Shown here piece after piece: positions 28,376 through 35,186 of a stretch of DNA of 64,000 bases. The stretch's first letter is position 1, and each line of letters opens with the position of its first letter. Position numbers and translations under genes: made by a program. The DNA is taken from the NCBI RefSeq assembly GCF_918731615.1, contig NZ_OU957226.1, positions 682,001 to 746,000 of the forward strand. Reading direction: 5' to 3'. This stretch comes from Flavobacterium sp. CECT 9288 (GTDB lineage Bacteria > Bacteroidota > Bacteroidia > Flavobacteriales > Flavobacteriaceae). The notes under the pieces are model-generated. The model was given only the letters and a program-made list of their open reading frames with translations. It ran no database searches and was not told the DNA's origin.

Positions 28376-28702
28376 TTAAACAGTAAATTTGGGAGGATGC
28401 CAAATACTTCCTGAGTAGAAGGAAATTAAAGTAAAATCACGAAGTGTAATTTTTTTAACAATAAGAGTGGGTTTAGGTTGCTTGATTTCAAAAGGTTTGA
28501 AATGGTAAGTAGTAATACTTATACTACAACAATTGCAATAACAAAAAGGACCGCAATTGTCATCGCTATCTTTGTTGTGGTCGTGAGATTGAACGGTTTC
28601 AATTTTAGGAATGGTATCTTCACACTGATTACTTCCATCGCTACAAGGCAATGAAAAAAGTACCATTAGGTAAAAAGTCCATATTGTGATTATCCATCTC
28701 AT
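28376..28702 (-). CDS. DUF6660-type small exported Cys/His-rich protein
   Basis: The protein has 108 residues with an N-terminal hydrophobic segment (WIITIWTFYLMVLFSLPC) that may be a signal peptide or lipoprotein signal ending at Cys20. The middle holds SHDHNKDSDDNCGPFCYCNCC, a dense set of potential metal ligands. The C-terminus ends FYSGSIWHPPKFTV. Proteins of this kind (DUF6660) often precede czc genes in Bacteroidota; the function is unknown, and periplasmic metal binding is an inference. A promoter box TATATTTG on the minus strand (28711-28718) and a palindrome at 28726-28752 lie upstream. Confidence 0.78.
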   Translation of the reverse strand: MRWIITIWTFYLMVLFSLPCSDGSNQCEDTIPKIETVQSHDHNKDSDDNCGPFCYCNCCSISITTYHFKPFEIKQPKPTLIVKKITLRDFTLISFYSGSIWHPPKFTV

Positions 28703-28710
28703 TTATAGTG

Positions 28711-28752
28711 CAAATATAGAAAAATAAACTTTGCAATCGGATTGCAAAGTTT
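28711..28752 (-). promoter_or_regulatory. Promoter box and palindromic operator of the czc operon
   Basis: AAACTTTGCAAT (28726-28737) and ATTGCAAAGTTT (28741-28752) form a perfect 12-bp inverted repeat around CGG. A -7 type box TATATTTG is at 28718-28711 on the minus strand, just before the DUF6660 start codon. The palindrome covers the expected -33 area, so binding there would block the promoter. The Fur-family gene directly upstream is the obvious candidate regulator. Confidence 0.6.
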
Positions 28753-28761
28753 CATAGTATT

Positions 28762-29178
28762 TTAGTTGCATCTGTCACACCGTCCTTTGAGTACCAAATT
28801 GATGCCTTCTAATTTAAAATTTAGTGGAATATTGATGTTTGGAATTTCGGTATCGGTAAGACAAAAAGTTCGCTGGCACTGGGAGCAATGAAAATGCGTA
28901 TGCTGTTCTGAAGGTTTGCAATTGCAACCCGATTGACAAAGTGCATATTTTACAACTCCTGTTCCGTCGTCAATAGTATGGATAAGTTTGTGCTCTAAAA
29001 AAGTTTTCAGCGTTCTGAATAGCGTAACATTATCTGCATTTTCAAACTGTTCTGCTAATTCCTTATGACTGATGGCATATTGCAGTTTCAACAATTTTTC
29101 TATTACCAACAAACGCATTGCTGTGGGTTTAATATTTCTTTGTTGTAAAATATTTTCTTCATTTTTCATAATGATCAA
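28762..29178 (-). CDS. Fur-family metalloregulator
   Basis: Fur-family proteins are metal-sensing repressors. The 138-residue protein has a winged-helix domain (PTAMRLLVIEKLLKLQYAIS, DNVTLFRTLKTFLEHKLIHT) and a metal-binding C-terminal half with HTHFHCSQCQRTFCL and a final CDRC. The two Cys pairs form the structural zinc site. A further Cys cluster (CQSGCNC) in the middle is unusual and may add a metal-sensing site. It lies directly upstream of DUF6660-czcA-czcB, and a palindrome lies between. Whether it senses zinc (Zur-like) or another ion cannot be told from sequence. Confidence 0.87.
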   Translation of the reverse strand: MIIMKNEENILQQRNIKPTAMRLLVIEKLLKLQYAISHKELAEQFENADNVTLFRTLKTFLEHKLIHTIDDGTGVVKYALCQSGCNCKPSEQHTHFHCSQCQRTFCLTDTEIPNINIPLNFKLEGINLVLKGRCDRCN

Positions 29179-29273
29179 TTCCTATTACCATTTACTCCAA
29201 AATCGAGAGGCTATGTTAAAATGGGTGTTCAAACTAACGGTTTTGCTATTTAATCTACAATATAATTTCTTAT

Positions 29274-29378
29274 TAATACGAATTAAGGGTTGGGTCTTAA
29301 TAGTTATGGTTTTGCAATATTTAATTTTTTGTAATAAACCGCAAATTAATTGATGGTTTTAACCCTTAATTCGTATTA
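29274..29378. repeat. 18-bp inverted repeats bracketing a 105-bp segment
   Basis: TAATACGAATTAAGGGTT (29274-29291) is the exact reverse complement of AACCCTTAATTCGTATTA (29361-29378), with 69 bases between. It lies between the multicopper oxidase stop codon and the Fur-family start. It could be a small non-autonomous element (MITE-like) or a long terminator stem. I see no clear target-site duplication. Confidence 0.6.
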
Positions 29379-29391
29379 TATACACTGTTTA

Positions 29392-31662
29392 CTAATAATT
29401 CAGTGCGAGCCCCACTCCAAAACCCATATCGCTATCGTAATGTGTACGGATGCCAATGTTTTTGTTGATGATGTACTTTAGGTCTGCCATATATTCCATA
29501 TCAGTATTAACCATAAATCCTGCTCTTATTCTTTTGGAAATTGGAATATCTTCCCGCATTAATGACAAACGAACAATTCCATCATGATATACTTCTGCCT
29601 GAAAGTTTACCAACATTGGCAAAGTATACATAAAACCTAAACTAAAGGCTCTGCGGGTATCCTTTTCGTTTTTCTGTCCGAATAAATTTGTTTCGTGTTC
29701 ATCCATTCCCATTTTTCGGTATCGCCAATCAAAACCAATAAACGGCATAAACCATTGCATTTTCCCAATGTATCTTCCTAAATGAGTTTCTACTTCATAA
29801 CCATGCATATCATTATAGCCTAAACGCCATTCTGTACCTAAAGACCATCTTGAGTTCTGGAGCATTGCATCACCATCATTACCATTAGTTGCAAAATCAT
29901 TCTGCGCCATAAAGTGCGGCATATTGCTTTCTCTCTGCAACTTGTTATAGGCTTGTTTTTTGTTGGGTAAATTCGGATTTTGATAATCATCTACTGCAAA
30001 AACCCTGTTCATTCCCGACATCATATGATATAAGATATGACAGTGGAAAAACCAATCTCCTTCTTCGTTTGCTAAAAACTCAATGGTATCCGTTTCCATT
30101 GGCATTATATCTAAGACATTTTTAAGTGGTGATTTTTCGCCTTTGCCGTTGATTACCCTGAAATCAAAACCATGCAAATGCATTGGGTGGCGCATCATTG
30201 AGTTATTATGAATGGTAATTCGTAGAATTTCTCCTTTTTTTACAGGTATTTTATCAACTTCTGAAAGTATTTTATTATCCATACTCCACACATAACGGTT
30301 CATATTTCCGGTAAGAGTAAATTTCAATTCTTTTACTGGCGCATCTTTAGGAAGTGAGGTATTGGAAGGAGATTGTAGCATTGCATAATTCAGCGTTTTG
30401 ATTTCTCCCAAAGCATTTGCATTGTAACGGTTGGGATCATTTTCCATATTCATATTGTGTTGGCTGTGGTCTTCTTTCTGCTTACTATCTCCTGTGATTT
30501 CGGGATACATTACCACATTCATATCCATTTGGTTCAAGCTCATTTTCATTCCCATATCGTCCAAATCGCCGTTCATCTTCATCATATCATTCATCATTTT
30601 CATCCCTTCAAAATATTTCAATTTTGGAAGTGGTGAAATGAGCTGTTTGATGCCATTACCTACAAAATAGCTTGCTGACTGTGTTCTGTCTTCGGTAGTT
30701 GCTAAAAATTCATAGGCAACACCATCTTCAGGAATGGTTACCACCACATCATAAGTTTCAGAAACTGCAATAATTAATCTATCAACTTCTACAGGCTCTA
30801 CATCATTACCATCATTGGCTACTACGGTGATTTTTCCGCCTGCATACCTCAACCAAAAATAAGAAGAAGCACCACCGTTTGATACTCGTAACCGTACTTT
30901 ATCGCCTGCTTTTAACGTTTTGCCATCAACCGTTTTTAAATCAGTAGAATGATTTCCGTTGATTAAAATTTTGTCATAATAAACATCGCTTACATCCATT
31001 GCCAACATACGCTTCCATTCGTTCTTAATTTTTGTTTTGAAATGACCTTCTTTGATAGCTTCTGCATAAGATTGTGTCGCATTTTTTTTAATCGCTGCCC
31101 AATCATTGGCATTATGCAACATACGGTTGATGTTATCGGGATTAAGGTTTGTCCATTCACTTAAAATAATAGGAATGGTAGGTAGATCATCAATTCCTTT
31201 TCTAAAAGATTTATCATCATCCTTTTTCTTCATTACGAAACTTCCATACATCCCAATTTGCTCCTGCAAACCAGAATGGGAGTGATACCAGTGCGTTCCG
31301 TGTTGGATAATAGGAAAACGATAGGTATATGTTGTACCTGCCTCAATCGGTTTTTGTGTAAGCCAGGGCACTCCATCTTCCTTATTGGGCAAGAACACAC
31401 CGTGCCAATGCAATGATGTACTTTCTTTTAATTGGTTGTGTACTACAATTTCGGCAGTATCTCCCTCCGTAAATGTTAGGGTAGGCATTGGTATTTGACC
31501 ATTTACAGCAATGGCTCTTTTTTCTTTGTCTGCATAGTTTACAAGTGTGTCTTTTACATAAAGGTCATAACGGACTACCTTTTGTGCAAAAAGAGATTGC
31601 GAACACAACAGTATGAAAACTGCCTGTAGCAATCTGATAGTAATATTTCTGGGTATATTCAT
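29392..31662 (-). CDS. Multicopper oxidase (CopA/PcoA type) fused to CopB-like barrel
   Basis: The start was set at the ATG at 31662 because it gives a proper signal peptide (ITIRLLQAVFILLCSQSLFA); the longer frame overlaps the previous gene. The 756-residue protein has all four copper-binding signatures: SLHWHGVFL, HGTHWYHSHSGL, RHPMHLHGFDF and FHCHILYHMMSGM (about residues 536-548). A Met-rich loop (GMKMMNDMMKMNG and following) is characteristic of copper-tolerance oxidases. The C-terminal 170 residues resemble the CopB outer-membrane protein (GTEWRLGYNDMHGYEVETHL, ending in GVGLALNY). It probably oxidises Cu(I) in the periplasm. The fusion is known in Bacteroidota. Confidence 0.9.
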   Translation of the reverse strand: MNIPRNITIRLLQAVFILLCSQSLFAQKVVRYDLYVKDTLVNYADKEKRAIAVNGQIPMPTLTFTEGDTAEIVVHNQLKESTSLHWHGVFLPNKEDGVPWLTQKPIEAGTTYTYRFPIIQHGTHWYHSHSGLQEQIGMYGSFVMKKKDDDKSFRKGIDDLPTIPIILSEWTNLNPDNINRMLHNANDWAAIKKNATQSYAEAIKEGHFKTKIKNEWKRMLAMDVSDVYYDKILINGNHSTDLKTVDGKTLKAGDKVRLRVSNGGASSYFWLRYAGGKITVVANDGNDVEPVEVDRLIIAVSETYDVVVTIPEDGVAYEFLATTEDRTQSASYFVGNGIKQLISPLPKLKYFEGMKMMNDMMKMNGDLDDMGMKMSLNQMDMNVVMYPEITGDSKQKEDHSQHNMNMENDPNRYNANALGEIKTLNYAMLQSPSNTSLPKDAPVKELKFTLTGNMNRYVWSMDNKILSEVDKIPVKKGEILRITIHNNSMMRHPMHLHGFDFRVINGKGEKSPLKNVLDIMPMETDTIEFLANEEGDWFFHCHILYHMMSGMNRVFAVDDYQNPNLPNKKQAYNKLQRESNMPHFMAQNDFATNGNDGDAMLQNSRWSLGTEWRLGYNDMHGYEVETHLGRYIGKMQWFMPFIGFDWRYRKMGMDEHETNLFGQKNEKDTRRAFSLGFMYTLPMLVNFQAEVYHDGIVRLSLMREDIPISKRIRAGFMVNTDMEYMADLKYIINKNIGIRTHYDSDMGFGVGLALNY

Positions 31663-31685
31663 TTTAATATTTTTATTAATGAAAC

Positions 31686-32135
31686 TTATTCCTGCTTTTT
31701 TAACCAATTGGTTAATACTTTGATTTGCTCATCATTTAGTTTTGCATTTTCATGCATTATTGTATATGATGATAAAGGCATTTGCTTGGTTTCGATTTGT
31801 TCTTTAATTGAGTTTAATAATCTTTCCTGTTTCCGATTTGAGTAAGTACCCCATTCATTAAAATTCAAATCCTGCTTTGCGTTTTTGATGTGATTTTCTA
31901 CCAATGTTCTTGCAGGTTGTACATAGTCGTACCAAACATAATTAGTATTGTTGCTATGACAATCGTAGCAAGAGGTTTGAAGCATCGCTTTTACTTCAAT
32001 AGGCATTTTATATACTTGGGTAAAATCAGTTGTGTAAACCTGCCCTTTATCTACATTAAGGGCAGGCTGATAAAATTGAATAGCAATAAAAATAAACAGC
32101 ACTATTGTCAACATTATCTTTAATACTCTCTTCAT
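31686..32135 (-). CDS. Haem-binding domain protein (c-type CxxCH)
   Basis: This 149-residue exported protein has an N-terminal membrane segment (VLKIMLTIVLFIFIAIQFY) and a single CxxCH motif, CYDCHSNNTNYVWYDYVQPA. The downstream helix region EWGTYSNRKQERLLNSIKEQ and QMPLSSYTIMHENAKLNDEQ matches the Bacteroidota haem-binding domain family (Haem_bd). A single c-type haem would be attached in the periplasm and might pass electrons. It sits between a DUF3347 gene (two bases away) and the multicopper oxidase, so a redox role in copper detoxification is reasonable but inferred. Confidence 0.82.
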   Translation of the reverse strand: MKRVLKIMLTIVLFIFIAIQFYQPALNVDKGQVYTTDFTQVYKMPIEVKAMLQTSCYDCHSNNTNYVWYDYVQPARTLVENHIKNAKQDLNFNEWGTYSNRKQERLLNSIKEQIETKQMPLSSYTIMHENAKLNDEQIKVLTNWLKKQE

Positions 32136-32137
32136 TT

Positions 32138-32800
32138 TTAGAACTCTTTTTTTACAGAGCCACAGGTAAGCATCTTGCTGCCATAATAAGGATTTTTGAT
32201 AGTCTTAGCTTCGCTAATCCAAACCGCACCTTTTCCATCATTGTACATTGGGCAATAATCCTGATATAATTTTTGGGTAGTTCCAAATAATGTGATAAGG
32301 TCAGAAACGTCTTTACTTAACGATGCTAAATGCTCTCTCTGGTGGTCTATTTTACCAGCATTGTCACTAATATGCTCTGCATTTTCTTTGGCATTTTCCG
32401 CTATTTCCATATATTCTTTATGTTTATTCGCTGGGATAGCGTTCATATCCACATTTTTTAAGGTAGTAAACAATTGTTTTCCTGCATTAGCAGCTGCTTT
32501 GTCATTATCTGCGACAAGTGCATTTTTTAAAGCCAAATAATCTTTGATTATCGGTGTGATTGTAAAGTTTTGTGCTTGCTCCTTTACAGTGGACTTTTCC
32601 GCTTTCTGAGAAGGCATATCTGTTGAAGTAACAGCAACTACAGTATCATTTTGTACCGCTGATGATAAATCTTTAGTTTCTGATACCATGGTGCTATCAT
32701 TAGTTTGCTGGTCGCTATTTTTATTTGACGATTGGTTGCAGGAAATTGTTGCCACTGCAACTGTTACTAATGTAATGATTGAGAAAATTATATTTTTCAT
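32138..32800 (-). CDS. DUF3347 lipoprotein, copy 1
   Basis: The 220-residue protein has a lipoprotein-type signal (TLVTVAVATISC, Cys21). A Ser/Thr/Lys-rich linker precedes the DUF3347 domain (DYLALKNALVADNDKAAANA and DYCPMYNDGKGAVWISE). It ends in NPYYGSKMLTCGSVKKEF. DUF3347 occurs in periplasmic proteins and at the ends of CusB-type adaptors, and is thought to bind copper; the conserved Cys-Pro-Met and Met-Leu-Thr-Cys could be ligands. A second DUF3347 protein is 1.2 kb upstream in the same operon. The family assignment is good, but the precise role is unknown. Confidence 0.82.
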   Translation of the reverse strand: MKNIIFSIITLVTVAVATISCNQSSNKNSDQQTNDSTMVSETKDLSSAVQNDTVVAVTSTDMPSQKAEKSTVKEQAQNFTITPIIKDYLALKNALVADNDKAAANAGKQLFTTLKNVDMNAIPANKHKEYMEIAENAKENAEHISDNAGKIDHQREHLASLSKDVSDLITLFGTTQKLYQDYCPMYNDGKGAVWISEAKTIKNPYYGSKMLTCGSVKKEF

Positions 32801-32839
32801 TTTATTTATTTTTGATATTATTGAAGAAATTTATCTTAT

Positions 32840-33361
32840 TTATTTGTTTTCAAATTCATTTAGCTTACGCTTCATAAATTCGATTTCTTGTGCCTGTGTT
32901 TCCAGTATGTTTTTTTGTAACTGTATCAATTCGGGGTCGGTAAGCTTAGCTTTTTCAGACATCAATACTGCTGCTGCGTGATGTGGTATCATACCTTTTA
33001 CAAACTCCTTATCGCCCACAAATAATTGCTCCCGAATACCAAACCAAGAAAAGATGCCAATCGCAAAGGAAACCGTTATGATTGCCCAGTTGATTTTTTT
33101 GTTTTCATACATTCCTTTCATTATCAATAGTTCTATAATCAACATTGCAGAAACCATCAGCAATGTCATATACAAATTATTGATGTTCAGGATAAGGTTC
33201 TGTAAGCCGTCAATCATAGCATACATAATGAAGTACATAGCTATGAACATAGCAACAGCCATTACAGCAAAGCGTTTGTACATTGCTAAAGAGTGATTAG
33301 TATTATGCTTTTCATTCTTATGGTTATGTTGCATTTCGTGTTGGTTTTCCATACTTTCCAT
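32840..33361 (-). CDS. DUF305-like membrane protein
   Basis: The 173-residue protein has a His-rich N-terminus (HEMQHNHKNEKHNTNHS) and three membrane segments between about residues 28 and 110. A DUF305-like soluble end follows, with KGMIPHHAAAVLMSEKAKL and ILETQAQEIEFMKRKLNEF. DUF305 proteins are often linked to copper and silver resistance and have a conserved MxPHH motif, present here as MIPHH. Their exact function is not known. It is in the copper cluster and 13 bp from the HMA-DUF3347 gene upstream. Confidence 0.83.
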   Translation of the reverse strand: MESMENQHEMQHNHKNEKHNTNHSLAMYKRFAVMAVAMFIAMYFIMYAMIDGLQNLILNINNLYMTLLMVSAMLIIELLIMKGMYENKKINWAIITVSFAIGIFSWFGIREQLFVGDKEFVKGMIPHHAAAVLMSEKAKLTDPELIQLQKNILETQAQEIEFMKRKLNEFENK

Positions 33362-33373
33362 AACAATAGCGTT

Positions 33374-34252
33374 TTATTTGTTATTAATAGTTTCCTGTAC
33401 GCTTCCGCAAGTAAGCATTTTGGAGCCGTAATACGGGTTTTTAATTGCTTCTTCTTTGCTTAGCCAATTTGCTCCTTTACCATTATTGTACATTGGGCAA
33501 TGCTGATAATAAACAGGTGTTTCTTGTTTTGAAACTTTGGCTAATTCGTACATATTATTAGCCAGTAAAGCGAAAATTTCTCTTTGTTTGGTAACATCTT
33601 TTGCTACAGCAATTTTTTCTGCATTAGCAGTTAAATCCTTCATTACTTTCATCCAAACGGTATGTTCTTCATTAGAAAGTTTCGTCATTTCTACTGCTTT
33701 AATTGCTTTTACCAGTTCAGAAGCTTTTGCAGATGAAGTACCTGCATCGGTTTTCACCAAAGCATCTTTCACAGAAAAATAATTATCGAAAACGGCTTTC
33801 AGTTGTGGTGCATTTTGGGTTGCAGCGGTATTTGTTTGAGCCATTTCGCCGTGGTTGCTGTGTTCGTTTTTCATATCCATACCGGCATCTTTAGTTTTTG
33901 CAACTGGTTTTAATTCTCTATTGTATTGGCAGCATCCGGATAGTTTAGCATAAACATCATCAGGTGCTAAAAATTTTTCACTGTCGTACCCTACTAAAGC
34001 AATACGTTTCAGAATTTCATCCTGGCTTGTTTTTTTATCATCATAGTTGAGAATAGCCATTTTGGTATCTTTATTCCATTCTACTGTGGCAACATTTTTT
34101 ACATTTCCTGCTTTTTCAATGGTAGTTTTGCACATTTCGCAGTTGCCATATATTTTTACGGTTTCTGTTTTTGCATTTTTGATTTGTGCAAAACTGTTTA
34201 CGGCTGATAGTAATACAGTGATTACCATCAATATTTTTGAAATTGATTTCAT
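33374..34252 (-). CDS. HMA-DUF3347 fusion protein, exported
   Basis: The ATG at 34252 was chosen because it begins a clear signal peptide (SKILMVITVLLSAVNSFAQ). The 292-residue protein has an N-terminal heavy-metal-associated domain with CEMCKTTIEKAGNVKNVATV, a central copper-ligand-like CCQYNRELKP and a His/Met linker. A DUF3347 domain follows and ends in YYQHCPMYNNGKGANWLS and NPYYGSKMLTCGSV. The HMA domain can hand over Cu(I), and DUF3347 may be a receiving site. It is a tandem paralogue of the downstream DUF3347 lipoprotein. A periplasmic copper chaperone is the likeliest role. Confidence 0.82.
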   Translation of the reverse strand: MKSISKILMVITVLLSAVNSFAQIKNAKTETVKIYGNCEMCKTTIEKAGNVKNVATVEWNKDTKMAILNYDDKKTSQDEILKRIALVGYDSEKFLAPDDVYAKLSGCCQYNRELKPVAKTKDAGMDMKNEHSNHGEMAQTNTAATQNAPQLKAVFDNYFSVKDALVKTDAGTSSAKASELVKAIKAVEMTKLSNEEHTVWMKVMKDLTANAEKIAVAKDVTKQREIFALLANNMYELAKVSKQETPVYYQHCPMYNNGKGANWLSKEEAIKNPYYGSKMLTCGSVQETINNK

Positions 34253-34347
34253 TTTGATTTTTTTTAATTTAATAAGATATACGAAGAATTTGCGAAAACT
34301 GGATTTAGCTTTCGACAAGGCACACGTATGGCTAACAAGCCATCGTT

Positions 34348-34740
34348 TTAGCTTATTTTAGGCGGTTGCCAAATGGAAGAGTAACCTGAAGAATAATAGG
34401 CTTGTTTGAAACCGAATTTTTGCTTTTTAGTTTCGCCAAAAGGGTGTGTTATTTTTAAATCGATGGGGATTTGTAAACTTACCGAAGATGAAGAAGTGCT
34501 ACATCCGCAAGAACTGTGCTTACAATTGCCGTCGCAGTCGTGACCATCTTTACATTTTTTACAGGACTTGTCCTTGCAACTGCTTTTATGTTCTGCTTTT
34601 GCAGATTGGTCTTTTGAGCAACTTTTTTGTTCTGTATTGGCTGTTTTTTTGGCACAAGCATAGCTTATGCTTGGCATTAGGAAAAAGCCCAAACACAATA
34701 AGATGACAAAGCTGATATGTTTACTCAAATTTTTCAACAC
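34348..34740 (-). CDS. Cys-rich exported protein of unknown function
   Basis: The 130-residue frame starts with GTG (or the adjoining TTG), since no ATG precedes the signal peptide (HISFVILLCLGFFLMPSISY). The mature part has many Cys and Lys residues in spacings such as SCKDKSCKKCKDGHDCDGNC and KHSSCGCSTSSSS, reminiscent of metallothionein. It ends in YYSSGYSSIWQPPKIS. The last 12 residues resemble the end of the DUF6660 protein (FYSGSIWHPPKF), so both may belong to one family of periplasmic metal-binding proteins. A TAATTTTG box lies just upstream. I do not recognise a named family. Copper sequestration is an inference. Confidence 0.62.
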   Translation of the reverse strand: MLKNLSKHISFVILLCLGFFLMPSISYACAKKTANTEQKSCSKDQSAKAEHKSSCKDKSCKKCKDGHDCDGNCKHSSCGCSTSSSSVSLQIPIDLKITHPFGETKKQKFGFKQAYYSSGYSSIWQPPKIS

Positions 34741-34938
34741 TACAAAATTATGAAATTATTTCTTTTAATTGCTATATTTTGCACATTCGTGAACTGCAAA
34801 CACAGAATTATAGATAAAATGTCTAAATCACTAGTCTGCATAGTCCTTTTTATGCTTATTAAAATAAATATCTAGTTAATTCCCTAAAGTGTTTGTTATA
34901 AGCTAAATAACTAAGCAGGTATTAGTAGGATAAGGAAA

Positions 34939-35165
34939 TTAATCTTTGCTTAATGGTTCTATCTTAAAACCTGCTTTCTGTACAGTTTCAATTACCTGTT
35001 CTTGTGTAATTCCTTGTGATTTTACGGTAAGCACCTTGTCTTTAGTTGTATCTACTTCCCAATGGCATATACCATCGGCATTATCCAAATAAGGTTTTAC
35101 AGATGTACACATCCACCACAGTTAATATTTGTTTTGAATCGTAAGTCTTGATTATTCTTTTCCAT
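34939..35165 (-). pseudogene. Frameshifted heavy-metal-associated (CopZ-like) chaperone
   Basis: A frame beginning MEKNNQDLRFKTNINCGGC (ATG at 35165) contains the metal-binding CxxC motif, but stops within 5 codons after it. Shifting by one base restores SVKPYLDNADGICHWEVDTT, KDKVLTVKSQGITQEQVIE and AGFKIEPLSKD with a stop at 34939. The segment is 227 bases long, one short of an intact 75-residue HMA protein. The missing base lies near 35112-35120. It could be a real mutation or a sequencing error. An intact copy would be a cytoplasmic Cu(I) chaperone for the ATPase beside it. Confidence 0.82.
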
Positions 35166-35186
35166 TTTGTTTATTGAATAATTCAC

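Noticed and set aside
34750..34875. 41-codon plus-strand frame starting MKLFLLIAIFCTF, lipoprotein-like
   Set aside because: It is very short, in AT-rich DNA that favours Leu/Ile/Phe codons by chance, and lies where the promoter of the Cys-rich gene on the other strand is expected.
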